A DNA stretch of 64,000 bases, from contig NC_079419.1 of the NCBI RefSeq assembly GCF_026213295.1, positions 23,086,318 to 23,150,317 on the forward strand, written 5' to 3'. The stretch comes from Gadus chalcogrammus (taxonomy: Eukaryota > Chordata > Actinopteri > Gadiformes > Gadidae). A program made the translations under genes and the position numbers. Positions 1-12,671 of this stretch are shown piece by piece. Every line of letters begins with the position of its first letter. The first letter of the stretch is position 1. The notes under the pieces were generated by a model, which was given only the letters and a program-made list of their open reading frames with translations, ran no database searches and was not told where the DNA came from.

Positions 1-581
1 ATACGGATGGCGTTATTAAGGACCTTTGTCCCTTGTCACGTCGCAAAGCTTCCAACAGCTAGAACATTTCCATTGCTAATTGCCTTTTAGAGACAGCCGT
101 GGAGCATGTCTTCTGCATGGGGGGGCTTAGCGTGTGCATTTCTTCTCTATTAATGTTCTGTTAGAAGTGTTTTTTCTCATAACCCACCGATGAAGATGCC
201 TCATTGGTGGCACTGTATTTGTGTTAATATCATACCGGAGGGCAGCTAGCAGAGTGCATTGGATTAGAAGTAATGCTTCAGCGATCCAACGTTTTTCACA
301 CAGGAGAGAAAATGAAAAGTCCTCCTGTGATGTTTGGGCTCACACAGTGTGCTTCAGTAGATGTGATTGGGAATGAATGAATGCATAACAAGGACATATG
401 TTGTTGTCCCTGATTTGTATTTAGTGTTTCCCTTGCTCCCCTCCCCCAGCTGAGGAGAACAGATGCTGGGTCTGCTGCTCAGATGAACGCTGATAGCACC
501 TCAAACGCGTCACTCTTCATCAGGAGGATTCTACATGTGTCTGCGTTTCTGTAGACCAACCTTCATCATAAAGAGACACCA

Positions 582-582
<1 letters not shown>
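1..582. other. no gene seen
   Basis: I see no convincing coding sequence, RNA gene or dispersed repeat in this AT-moderate stretch. It ends at an (AT)n microsatellite. Confidence 0.5.

Positions 583-624
<42 letters not shown>
583..624. repeat. (AT)n microsatellite
   Basis: An uninterrupted AT dinucleotide run. It abuts the left end of the element at 625-1219, and a short ATATA continues on the other side of that element, so the element probably inserted into this microsatellite. Confidence 0.9.
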
Positions 625-627
<3 letters not shown>

Positions 628-1219
628 GGCGACCCGGCCCCAGGAATGTCTCTCTCATGCAGAAATCAACACACGCCAAGACCCGTTCAAAGCCCGGTAG
701 GGCGTTTATAATTCATTAAATAAAGGAAAAAACCCGCGGGGTCTGTGCCCAACGCGGGAAAAACAAAAATCATAGGGGTGACTCCGTGAGCCACGGTATA
801 TCCAGGGGAATTGTCTCTCCGGCCGGGCCGGTCTCGTCCCTGGCGAGGGAGGTCACTCCCGTCAGTGATGCCTGCCGTCCCGGTGGTGCGTGTCGTGTCG
901 GCGTGCGTCGTCCTGGCGTGCGGTTTCTCTCGTGGCCACTGGAAAAGTCTGTTATAGACGAGTCTGCCTGTCCGTATCGGGTCCTGGAGGTGCTCTGCTC
1001 CGCTCGGACTCCCGGTTCCCTTTCCTGGGAGAACAATAAACGGCCTTTTAAAGGGTACCTGATCTTCCTCCCCCTCTGCCGTAGGTGTTCTCCATTGTGT
1101 TGATTAGAGTTACGCAATGGACGCTCTCTGGCTCCGGCTGGTGCATATCGGCGGTATACGCCCTCCACCACCTCTCCATCTGGCCGCCTGGCCTGAGGGT
1201 TTGGGGCCGGGTTGCCACA
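625..1219. mobile_element. solo LTR or inverted-repeat element, about 595 bp
   Basis: The element begins TGTGGC and ends GCCACA, as LTRs do (TG...CA). The inverted similarity is longer than usual: ATTGTGGCGACCCGGCCCCA at 623-642 matches the reverse complement of 1202-1221 with one difference. The interior is GC-rich and holds AATAAA motifs on the plus strand and a TTTAAAAGG TATA-like box on the minus strand. The flanks are ATAT on both sides, which is uninformative because it lies in an AT microsatellite. It may be a solo LTR of a retrotransposon or a non-autonomous TIR element. Open frames inside it show no recognisable protein. Confidence 0.55.
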
Positions 1220-1390
1220 ATATATACACACACAAAAAGTACAGCGTTGCAGTTTATTTGTTTTTTTAATCGACAGGCTCTCTCTCCCTCTCTCACCCAC
1301 AAAAACATACAGTGACAGACATACACACCAACATTAATTCTAATTAAAAGCCCCACAGAAACACACAAAAACACACAGACACACACACAA

Positions 1391-3090
<1,700 letters not shown>

Positions 3091-3091
3091 G

Positions 3092-3250
<159 letters not shown>

Positions 3251-4238
3251 GAGGAAGAGAAAGGGGAAGAATTTACCTCCCACTCTACTAAAGTTTACCC
3301 ATAATCCCTGTGGTGGAAGCATAACTCACAAGGACATGTTTATATGGATGAGGGTAGCTGACGCTCTTTATATCCCCGTGAAACATCGGAGCAGATGGTC
3401 GTAAAATGCACACACCTACACGCTGATCGCTTCTGTGTGATGTGTCTGCGCTGCATGCATACAAGTGCCTTTCTGTGTGTGTGTGTGTGTTTGTGTGTGC
3501 TTATGTGTGTGCACGCGCACACACATGAATACATTCACACAATTTGTGCATGCATCTTTATGCGATAATATCCAGAAAGGCAGATCAATTGATAGATATC
3601 TGATGGAGTTCCCCGAAGATCAATTATAGTGATGTACTGGTACAGTCATACTGGTGTACAGTCAGAGACGTGTCACCAGTACAGCTGCAGCGCCGCACAC
3701 TGTTGGGTATTGTCCAACGCTGTTTGCTCAACTCACGTAGAACTTCACCATAGCCCAGTTTCCGTCCAGAATGCTTGGTTACTCGGGCAGCCTAAGACCA
3801 TTGACTCAAAGCCTCAGCTTAGACACTCAGTTAGACTATAATACATGGACAGTAGCAGCGGGGCAAGGACAGCGACTCATAAAGAAGCTCTTAGAAGACT
3901 CCTGTTGTCTATGGCCTGTGTTTGTACAGCCAGGTGCTGAGCCAACATGCTACCGCAGGCCAGGAACATCAGTGCTGCAGGTTAATCACACAGGGACCTC
4001 CAAGAGTTCTGTTTATCTAGATCACTGTTGTCCCGCCTGACCACAACAACCCACTGCTTTATTAGATCCTCCAGATTGGGGAGACTCTAAGGAACAAATT
4101 AATCCTCTTCAGTGACTGCATGGCTGACCAACAAGACTGAAGAAAATGCATCTATTTACCATAATATTATAATCTCCAATGAAAGAAGATAATGAACTGT
4201 CGGAAAGGATGATTCCCAGTCTTTATCTTCAGTCTCAT

Positions 4239-4281
<43 letters not shown>

Positions 4282-5700
4282 CTTCCCAAAAAGGATTAAT
4301 TATACTAATTATCTTAACTAAGAACCATTTAAAGTAATTCAAGTTGTGTGGATCCTCCAAATGAGAAGGTGGAAGGAAAGTTGTTCTAGAAAATGGGAAT
4401 GGAACCTTCCTTCTAAAGAAACATTTAGAACGCTATTAGGATCTTCTTTTTAGTCTGTTCGTGCAGAAAATTACAAGAACCTTTGTTCTCAGAGAAGATA
4501 AGAGGACAATTTATGGAACCCAGTATTGCTACCTTATCCTGTACTTGAATCTTGCTACTTGGTCAAATTCCCCAGATATCCAAATATTTGGCACAGAAAC
4601 TTTAAGGTATTATGTACAGTAGCTACCCAAAAGTACACTAGTACTCGTTATGGCAGGGGAGGGAATAAGGGGGTCTTTATTGTGAAAACCCAAGAGGTCC
4701 ATGAAGAGCTTCCAGCCGATGTGAATGAAGTTTGTAAAGAGATGGAGACACAAACAAAAGAAAATAAAACCTGGAGCTACTCTCTATATATATGAAATGG
4801 ACAAGAAGGGTTAGGGTTGGATATTATGGGGTTTGATTTTTTGGTCCTGGTGATTGAAGATGATTTATTTTGGGATTAGAAGGAGCAGGGTGTAAAATAT
4901 AACGTAAAAAAGGTAATTTTTTTAGTTATTTTACCTGTTTTATACAACCATTTTACGTTGTATGGTTTTACAAGTGGGTGAAGATGAGGCACCTCCGGCT
5001 AAGGTCCATAACAGTTAGGCTGTTGTAACACTTACTACGCGCTAAGTTAGAGTGAATTAGGACCAGTTTCCAGGTTACGTAGGGAGCAGTAGAAGTTAAC
5101 ACAGTATTTACAGCAAAATAACACCACAGACCATCAGATAAGTTTTAAATGCCGGCTTGTTTATATAAGTTTGTAGAAAAGTAAACAAATAGAAAAGTGG
5201 TACCTTAAGACAGTTACATTACATACACATACATTGATTAACAACAATTGCAGTTAAATGCAATTGGAACACTTCTTTTGTCAGAAATATCAATTAAATC
5301 CAAGGAAATTCTTCAAGGTATCCTTTAAAGTTGCATTTAAAGTTATATTTTGTTTCTAGTTTCAGAGTTAACTCAATTTAATTAAATGGTTATCTTATTT
5401 TTAAATAAGAGTTCCTTTAAATTATTATCAACAAGATTTTCTTAAATCCTATATGTAATTAGCATTAAATGTATTTTTAATTCCTATGTCAATATCATTA
5501 TGCTCTAATTTGTAATTAATTGGTTTCAATAATTTCAATAGGTCAAGTTTCAATAGCTTCAATAGCTGGCGTGGATTTTAGAATTCACGGATGCGCAACA
5601 TTACAGCCATTCTGATTGGCTGAATCCACTGCACTTTGTTAAAGTGACAGGATATCTATTTTATCCTATTCTTACCGAGGTAAGATCGTGGACACTGGGT
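3251..5700. other. no gene seen
   Basis: Nothing coding is recognised. An imperfect (GT)n lies at 3474-3500 and a (TA)n at about 4240-4276. The 5100-5550 part is AT-rich and featureless. Confidence 0.5.
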
Positions 5701-6660
5701 CATAGCACCTAGAACCTTAATGCCGCGTTTCCACTGCAGGGTGCGGAACGGTTCGGTTCGCAAAGGTGCGGTACGGGTTGCGTTTCCACCGCCAAAAGTG
5801 GGCGTGACCCGGACTTAGACGTTCTCGTATTGGCTGGGAGTCAACTACCCCCATCCACCACACGGCCCATCCCTTCACACAGCAGGAGGGAGAGACAAGT
5901 CACGTTTAATCCATAATGACAGAGTTTAATTGGAACAGAGGCAACTGTTCTCATCACTGGCAGTCAGAGAGCAGCCATAATAATAGGCAACACAGAAAAT
6001 CTATTGAGAGAGCAACAGCAGGGCCGGTTCAAAGCTAATAAAGCAGCGCCGCAACGCGCCCAAGGAGCTTCTCCACCTAAAGGGCTTCGGGGCGACCGGG
6101 TTCAATTAATTTCCCTGGTGAGTAAAAAAAAAAGGAAAAGTGCTTTGATCCAGATCCACTCGACATACTCTAGATAAGTCTTGATAATTAGCAGGCCTGT
6201 GTTTTACCACAGGTAAGCAGAACGATGAGGGTAACCATGGGGATGGGGGCTCACTAAGATGGTTTTCACACGTTCAGTGTTGCTAGGTGGTTGCATATTT
6301 CACTTGGTTCGGTGTGCGTTCACACAGGACTTTCTCAAGCAACCCAATTTTTTTTAATGCATGTCCCGCTGTTGACAAGCTTTCTCATCACTGGACAGAT
6401 AATCGGGGAAACGCAACATTCTTCCTTGTTGCGGTCAATAATAACGGAGCAACGACCACTACAAATTAAAATTGTAGCAAAAAGCGAACAGATTTAGCGC
6501 CAAAAGAGCGGTTGCTGAGAGAGTGATTGCAGCACCTGATTGCATCTCATTGGACTCATTTTAATCCAAACCAACAATGCATGTTTTATGGTTTGCCTCC
6601 TACGCATCACAGCAAATCCTAAAGCAAACTGAAACAGTTACCCTGTAACTAATTGTAACA
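5701..6660. other. no gene seen; possible decayed DNA-transposon sequence
   Basis: The GCGTTTCCACTGCAGGGTGC stretch near 5724, repeated in altered form near 5780, and the TTCACACGTTCAGTG stretch near 6265 have the look of non-autonomous fish transposon ends. No matching opposite end or target duplication could be paired. Confidence 0.3.
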
Positions 6661-6667
6661 AGGGGGG

Positions 6668-6670
<3 letters not shown>

Positions 6671-6710
<40 letters not shown>
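6671..6710. repeat. (TA)n microsatellite
   Basis: A pure TA tract that abuts the Tc1-like end starting at 6711. Confidence 0.9.
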
Positions 6711-6713
<3 letters not shown>

Positions 6714-6900
6714 TGGTAGGCATAAGTTTAGGCACCCATGCTAAAGTTTACGAAAAAGAGGAGTAAAAAAATCTTCTTTTGGAAATTGATCTTAATGCCT
6801 AAATTTAAATTAGGAAAAATCAAACCTATAAGGACTTAATTTTCTTTGTGAATGAATACTGTATCGTAAATAAATAGATGTTCTCAATTAAAATACAGGG
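6711..6900. mobile_element. Tc1-like transposon end, truncated
   Basis: After a TA, the sequence CAGTGGTAGGCATAAGTTTA followed by GGCACCC resembles the CAGTG terminus of Tc1-type inverted repeats, which insert at TA. No opposing terminus is seen before 7852, so only one end appears to remain. The right boundary is approximate. Confidence 0.5.
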
Positions 6901-7852
6901 GGCATAATAGACACCCCTATGTTAAATTCCCATAAAGGCAGGCAGATACTTTTTATTTCATGGATCCAGGATACTATGCATCCTGATGAAATCACCTAGG
7001 CCTTTGGAATTAAACTACCCCCACATCACCAAATACCCTTCACCATACCTAGAGATTGGCATGTTTATTTTCAGTTAGCCTCATAGATTTTAGTTAGCCT
7101 AATGATTTCTCAATGCAAATCAGACAAGCTAATAGGCTAACTGAAATAAAAACAAGGCAACGTTGTGATCTTCCCAATAGATGAGCAACCTGTTCAACAC
7201 TGCCAGGTGTTTACATGGTTTGGTTTGACAAAGTCATGTGTGAACGCAAACTGAACAAATGCAAGACCACACAATGGGCTGAATCTATGAGTCACTATTT
7301 ATTCATTAAGCAGACACCTTTTTTAACAATGTGATTCTATTTCTTTATGGGGTCGTGCAATGTGAGCCTTGGGCTCTACAGTGAATTAGGATACTTAATT
7401 CTTAGTTAATAAGAGGAAGGTAGGGATAAGGACATGCTGCGGTAGGATGCCATCCAGGCTGATGACATGGGGGATTAAATGTTTATGACTGTTCCTCCAA
7501 CACCCTAGCCTAGTCACTACACAGAAGACAGCAAGCATTATTACAAAGGAGGTGTTTTGTAACGGCACTTTTACAAATTCCTTCATAATGAGATGTCAGA
7601 CCATCTTACCCTGCTATCCGACCTGTGAAATGAGGACCAGATTTCCAAGCCCAACATATGGCGCCATGACGTATGAGGAGGGATGCTGAGACACTGGATC
7701 ACAACATATTACCAGACCTCGCATCTGTCATGTTGGATGTTGGTTCAGGTCTTCCACCATATCGGAGCTTCAAGCTCATTTCTACATTAATCTTGAAGAA
7801 CTCTTACCACCTCAAACACTTTAAGATTTAAATGAATGCACATACCCTTTCT
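6901..7852. other. no gene seen
   Basis: A non-coding flank up to the left TIR of the large element. The last eight bases (7845-7852, CCCTTTCT) are the candidate left target duplication. Confidence 0.5.
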
Positions 7853-8440
7853 GGTAACACTTTATAATAACGTTATAACTAGTTAATAGATCATAAGTAA
7901 ACTGTTAATTAATGAGTTATTAATGACTTGTTAAGTGTTTATCAACAGTTTAATAAGGATTTATAATGATGCCTTGTAGAGAGTTAATAGATCATTAATA
8001 AACTGTTAGTTAATGAGTTATAAATGACTTGTTAAGTATCAGTTAATAGTTTATATATGTAATTGGGACGTTATTCTAAAGTTGCAACTATTCCTCATTT
8101 ATTAACTGTTAGTAAATGAGGAATAGTTGCAACTTTAGAATAACGTCCCAATAACATACATAAGCTATTAACTAATATATTAACTCACACTTTACAGATC
8201 AGTTGTTAATAGTTTGTTAACCATCTACTAATACCAGTGAAACTCTGTAGAACAGCAAATGGGTGGAACAAGTTCAAGGTACAGAAATTTGATGTGAAAT
8301 CTAATTTTTGTACCTCAACCTTGTTCCACCCATAGGCTTTTCTGTGTACTGTATTTGACCAAAGAAACACCACAGATGAAATGTTGAACATTGTGTTTAA
8401 TGTATAGAAACACACATACTGAGCCATCACATGGCAGAAA
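7853..8440. repeat. left terminal inverted repeat of the Merlin-type element
   Basis: This stretch is matched in inverted orientation by about 15214-15956. Its outer part holds repeated modules such as GTTAATAGATCAT and TGACTTGTTAAGT. The centre holds a 91-bp perfect hairpin (8062-8152). The inner part (8270-8440) matches the sequence just after the transposase stop codon in the right arm. Confidence 0.85.
8062..8152. repeat. 91-bp perfect hairpin in left TIR
   Basis: Two 40-bp arms (8062-8101 and 8113-8152) are exact reverse complements around an 11-base loop. The same module occurs twice in the right arm. Confidence 0.95.
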
Positions 8441-8577
8441 ACAAAATAAATCAAAATCAAGCCATTGGCATTATTGATATGAACTTGGAGCACAACTTGG
8501 AGCCTCTATACTTAGTGAACCAGACCTGAGCTACAACCGAACTGCTCTAGGGCACCATCCCACAGTGACACAAACAC

Positions 8578-11500
8578 CTAAGCTTTCTTAGACAGTGGAA
8601 TCAGTTTTCCCTTTTTCTTTTGATGCTCAACATCCCTCAAAAGGTTTGGATCATTCATCAACACTTCCAGACATTTTTTTGCAAAGTCCTGCAGTCGTTG
8701 CTGTGGTGTATAGGTAACCAGCAACTCCTTGTATTTTTTCGGGGCCACAACAGCCAGCTCACAGATCGGGGCATTGGCGACGACAGTGTTTCGGTCGACA
8801 CCGACCTTTCGATATGCCACACTCAGCTTTCTTCCTTTCTTGTACGCTTTAAGGACTTTCCTGTATCTCTTGATGACCTCCTCAGGATGACGTGCTGAAA
8901 CAGATAGAAATGTAGTTAAGTATAACAAACATAGGAGTAGTGAAGTACTGAATCGACACAGGGAAACACACACATAGATGCAAAGTGGTTGCAAAAAGTA
9001 ATGAAGATTACATGGGCACAGAGCAATTATTGGAGGGTCCAAGATAATATACCCACCCAGGGCTCTAAAGTGCGACCAATTTGGTCGCACATGCGACCTA
9101 ATTTCTCAATGGTGCGACTAAAAAAAATCGGAGGTCGCACCGGTGCAACCAGCCGTTCAAAAAGAAAAAAACTCTGCGACTCTGAAAGGCCCATATCATG
9201 GTCCAATCCAATCAGAGATAATGAATAGCGGGACCCCCCTCTGATTGGCCGTGGTCCAGATATTCCTGTTTATTCTACTTCATTTAAGAATGCTCGTCAG
9301 AATTTTGCGATTTTCACTGGCTACAATATTGCATCTGTCAGTTGTCAAATTTGCTGAACAAAATGTTAAACTTCAATAATTGTTCAGTCAACTTATATCG
9401 TGCATTTATTTAAGCTCTCAACAGCATAACCATACAGCTTCGCCACATCGGCGGGAAAACACGGCACACGCAAAGTAGGCTACATCCATGGAATCAGCCG
9501 TTGAAAACCAGTCTGCATGAATCGTATGACAACTGGATGGCAGGGGATGCGGACAAGGTATACACCGCAGGGGAGAACATGAGAGCCCCAGCTCGCCGCA
9601 TAGTAGCCTGGGTGCTTTAAGCATGGAATAAGCTGGATACGGAGTGGATGAAAAACGATGTGTGTGTTTGTGTGTCACTCTGTTCGAGCCTGCATGAGAG
9701 TTCAATGTTGTCATTAGCTGTTACGTCTTTCTGACCAATCGCAGTTCAAGACCGACCTGGGCTGTTCCACTTCGGGAGGGGGCGCTCAGTTACTCCCCTC
9801 TAGACAAAACGGAATTGGTTGCGACGTTGACCCGGCGCCGCCTGAAACGTTAACGGGCCACCGGGAATTCTCCCAACTCTCCCGATTACCACTCTGCGTG
9901 TTCGTGCGTGCGTGCGTGCGTGCCTGTGTGTGTGTGCAGGCGTTATTCAATTGCCTGGTAAACATATAGGCCTACGGTAATATTCATACTGGTTTAAATA
10001 ATGCATTTGATAGTAGGCTATTTCCCATCGTTGCTGAGCAAGAGTTTTGTTCGAAAGTTCAGTGATAGAAAACAAATAATAGCCCGGGCTATTGCCAAAG
10101 ATCAAGAAGGCCAAACTACATGAGTTGGCCATCAGAGGGGCATGTGACTGCAATTGAGGATAGTCCATAAGACCTGGAGCCATGAGATGTTCAGTTTGAA
10201 GTTTCAGTTTAAAACACTTGCACTTTTAATTTAGATTTTCTTTTTATTTCATTTATCTTCAGATGTTTTAAGTTTAAATTGCAGCTCAGTGAAGCACTTA
10301 AATCACCAAAATGTTTCAGTGAAATTACCTTTCTTGTGCAAATATTCAAATAAAGAACATTAGGTTGACCAGATTCTTAGTTCATCATTTACAAGTCAAT
10401 ATTGCCTACATGGACAGCTATTTAAAAAACGTGAACCTGTAAAACTGCAGTGTTGAATGCGATATGGTCGACAATTTGGGTGCACCTAACTTTTGTGCTG
10501 GTGCACCTAAGAAAAAAAGTTAGGCGCACCAGTGCAACCAGTGAAAAATGTTAGTTTAGAGCCCTGCCACCAGGAAGTTCATTTTGGAAAGTAAACGAGA
10601 GAGAGAGAGAGAGAGAGACATTGTGATGTCTACATGCCTGACACACATGAGGGGAGCTGCCTTATTGCCTTCCTCTCTTTACACTTACCTCTCTGCTTGC
10701 CATGTTGCGTTTTTTTCTTCTCTTTTTTCTTCCTCTTGTCTCTTTTCTTGTGACTCTGGTGGTGGTGCTTCTTTTTCTTGTTGCGTCTTTTCTTATTATC
10801 TGAATCTGAAGAATCAGTTGAGGATGAGGAGCTGGAGGAGCTGGATGAAGAGGATGAAGAGGAGTTGGATGGACTGGAGGATGAAGAGAGAGAAGATGCA
10901 CCAGGAGACGAGTTTGCCGAGGAAGATGTGTCAATTGTCCCACCGTCATCTGTATCTACAACATAATACAAAATACAATACCAAATGCATTACTAACTAT
11001 GATGATACAAGTTAACTCACATACATTTTTATCAACATTTACATTTATTAAGACTTTCAGTTTCACTGATTCATCAAATCGTGATCTCATCCGTTGGACA
11101 GATGTGTCTGCTGTCAATCAATGCTACAGATATTATCTTCCAGGTATTAACTGTACATGTGTATTGTTTGGGTAATAACACGCTCATGCTCTGATGGTCT
11201 TGTCACCGTGAAATGTTGGCCTTTCTTCCACCCAATTGTATATATATTTTACAAAGCACCCCAGTATCATTGTCAGGTGTGCAAACATGTTTTCCCAAGA
11301 AAGTGTTAGGACTACTTACTTTGACCAACTTGTTGGCGGAGGGAGTCTCTCTCCTTAGTCAGGTCACTGATTTTTTCTGTGACTGTGTGCAGCTTTTTCT
11401 TGGCCTCACGGAGCTTAAGCTGCATCTTCCTGATATGTAAAAATGCTGTTGGAGCTACAGTTCCCGCAGTATCTGGAATGATAGGGTAGAGAATTAAAAA

Positions 11501-12405
11501 AGCTCTAATCATAAAAGCAAGATGAAGGTAAAATAAAATAATGAGCAGCTGAGCCATGAGCATTATATATATTATAACATATTATATTATATTTAGAGCT
11601 TCGGGAGTCGCAAACGGCAACAATCACTTTCTCCTCCAAGCTGCAGTTCACTCGGAGTGCAGGGAACGGTTGGCCCAGCCGGTTGGTCGGTGATTGGCTG
11701 TTTTACGTTACTTCACCCACGTTACCCACAGGGAGTGAACATTGGCTCGTGTCGCCCTGCTGCGACACGTTTCAATGTTCGGTGTGAACATACAGTAAGC
11801 CTTGAATTAAAGTTTTGATGCATACAATCACACCAGTTTTTGGTGTGATACGGTAACCGTAGCAACGCTGGTAAACAAACCCTTGGAGCTCGGCTTTTGG
11901 CCGAGCTTTATACCATATAGTTCTTGCTGAAGGCATTTAATGGTCAAAATATTATTAATAAATATTCGAATATTAATATTAATAAACAAACAAACTTTGA
12001 ATATGATTAAAAGTTCCGAGTTTGGAACCGATAAGCGGAATCGTTAAGCAGGCATGCTAACGATTCCAAGGAATTGGTTCACTGGGAACCGGTTCTGAAC
12101 AAGAACCGGTTCTCGATTCCCATCCCTACCAATCTGGTTGATCTATGTAGCACAAATCTATCAGTCCGTGTTATCCTGATCAAACATCTTTAATGAAAAG
12201 ATAACACGCAGTCTTGCTTACCGTCACCGTTGGTGTCAATGTGAACAGCATGGTCCACAGGTGTAGTTTTCTTTTTACTGGAAGTACCCGCTGTTGACTT
12301 CTTTCTCTTTCTCCCGACAGTAGGCCTACCTGGGTTTATCTCGGTATTTTGCGCATCGCCGTTGGGAACACTGGTATCGGACATTTTACCAGACCGTGTA
12401 TTCAT
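8578..12405 (-). CDS. CCDC106-like protein encoded in the transposon
   Basis: Four exons on the minus strand join in phase: 12405-12222, 11472-11320, 10955-10689 and 8894-8578. This gives 921 bases, 306 residues plus TAG. All junctions are GT-AG, and every exon ends with one base of a split codon. In order there are a basic Lys/Arg-Ser N-terminal part (1-61), a predicted coiled coil rich in Leu/Lys/Glu (about 75-112), a Ser-rich tract followed by a Lys/His/Arg-rich tract (about 115-200), and a C-terminal domain containing VGVDRNTVVANAPICEL. From memory of the family, this order and the VDRNTV...PI.EL motif match vertebrate CCDC106. Its role in the element is unknown; DNA or transposase binding is only a guess from the basic tracts. 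The frame has no stop or frameshift despite a 1.5-kb insertion in intron 3. Confidence 0.75.
9058..10566. mobile_element. hAT-like non-autonomous element in intron 3 of the CCDC106-like gene
   Basis: The ends are inverted: CAGGGCTCTAAA at 9058 and its reverse complement ending at 10566. CAGGG termini are typical of hAT elements. Near the left end GTCGCAC/GTGCGAC motifs repeat, and near the right end GGTGCACC/GGTGCGCC motifs repeat. CCACC flanks both ends (9053-9057 and 10567-10571), a 5-bp match rather than the usual 8 bp of hAT. No transposase frame is seen. It is absent from both exons, so the host intron can still be removed. Confidence 0.6.
10598..10619. repeat. short (GA)n tract
   Basis: A short GA run just right of the hAT-like element, within intron 3 of the CCDC106-like gene. 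Confidence 0.8.
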
Positions 12406-12671
12406 TCCTTATAATCAATGCCAATGCAGGCTTGCTGAGTGAGCGTGTCTGTCTCGGTTGTCAGTCCCCGGTTGTCACTCATCAAAGTACAGCGGTGATG
12501 CGAGGTGATTGACAAGTTGACAACCAGTCAATATGATGGAGGAGGCCGGATGGCTCCTCCTTCAGCCTGTGAATGCATTTATGATTGGCTTGTTTCCCCC
12601 TTGTCGTCACCCCGACCTATAATACAATTCAAACGTAATCTGGCGGGAGCTAGTCACATCGTAGCCAAATA
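12406..12671. promoter_or_regulatory. shared divergent promoter region of the two transposon genes
   Basis: This 266-bp gap separates the start codons of the minus-strand CCDC106-like gene and the plus-strand transposase. It holds an inverted CCAAT box (ATTGGC near 12583) and a TATA-like CCTATAATA near 12614, about 50 bases before the transposase ATG. The promoter role is inferred from position and these short motifs only. Confidence 0.4.

Noticed and set aside
770..1300. 176-residue minus-strand frame
   Set aside because: It lies inside the LTR-like element and shows no gag, pol or other domain.
8206..8493. 95-residue minus-strand frame
   Set aside because: It lies in the terminal inverted repeat and is repeated near 15120-15353; no protein features.
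10584..11015. Plus-strand frames opposite the Ser-rich exon
   Set aside because: Antisense shadow of exon 3 of the CCDC106-like gene, which has good splice sites and phase.
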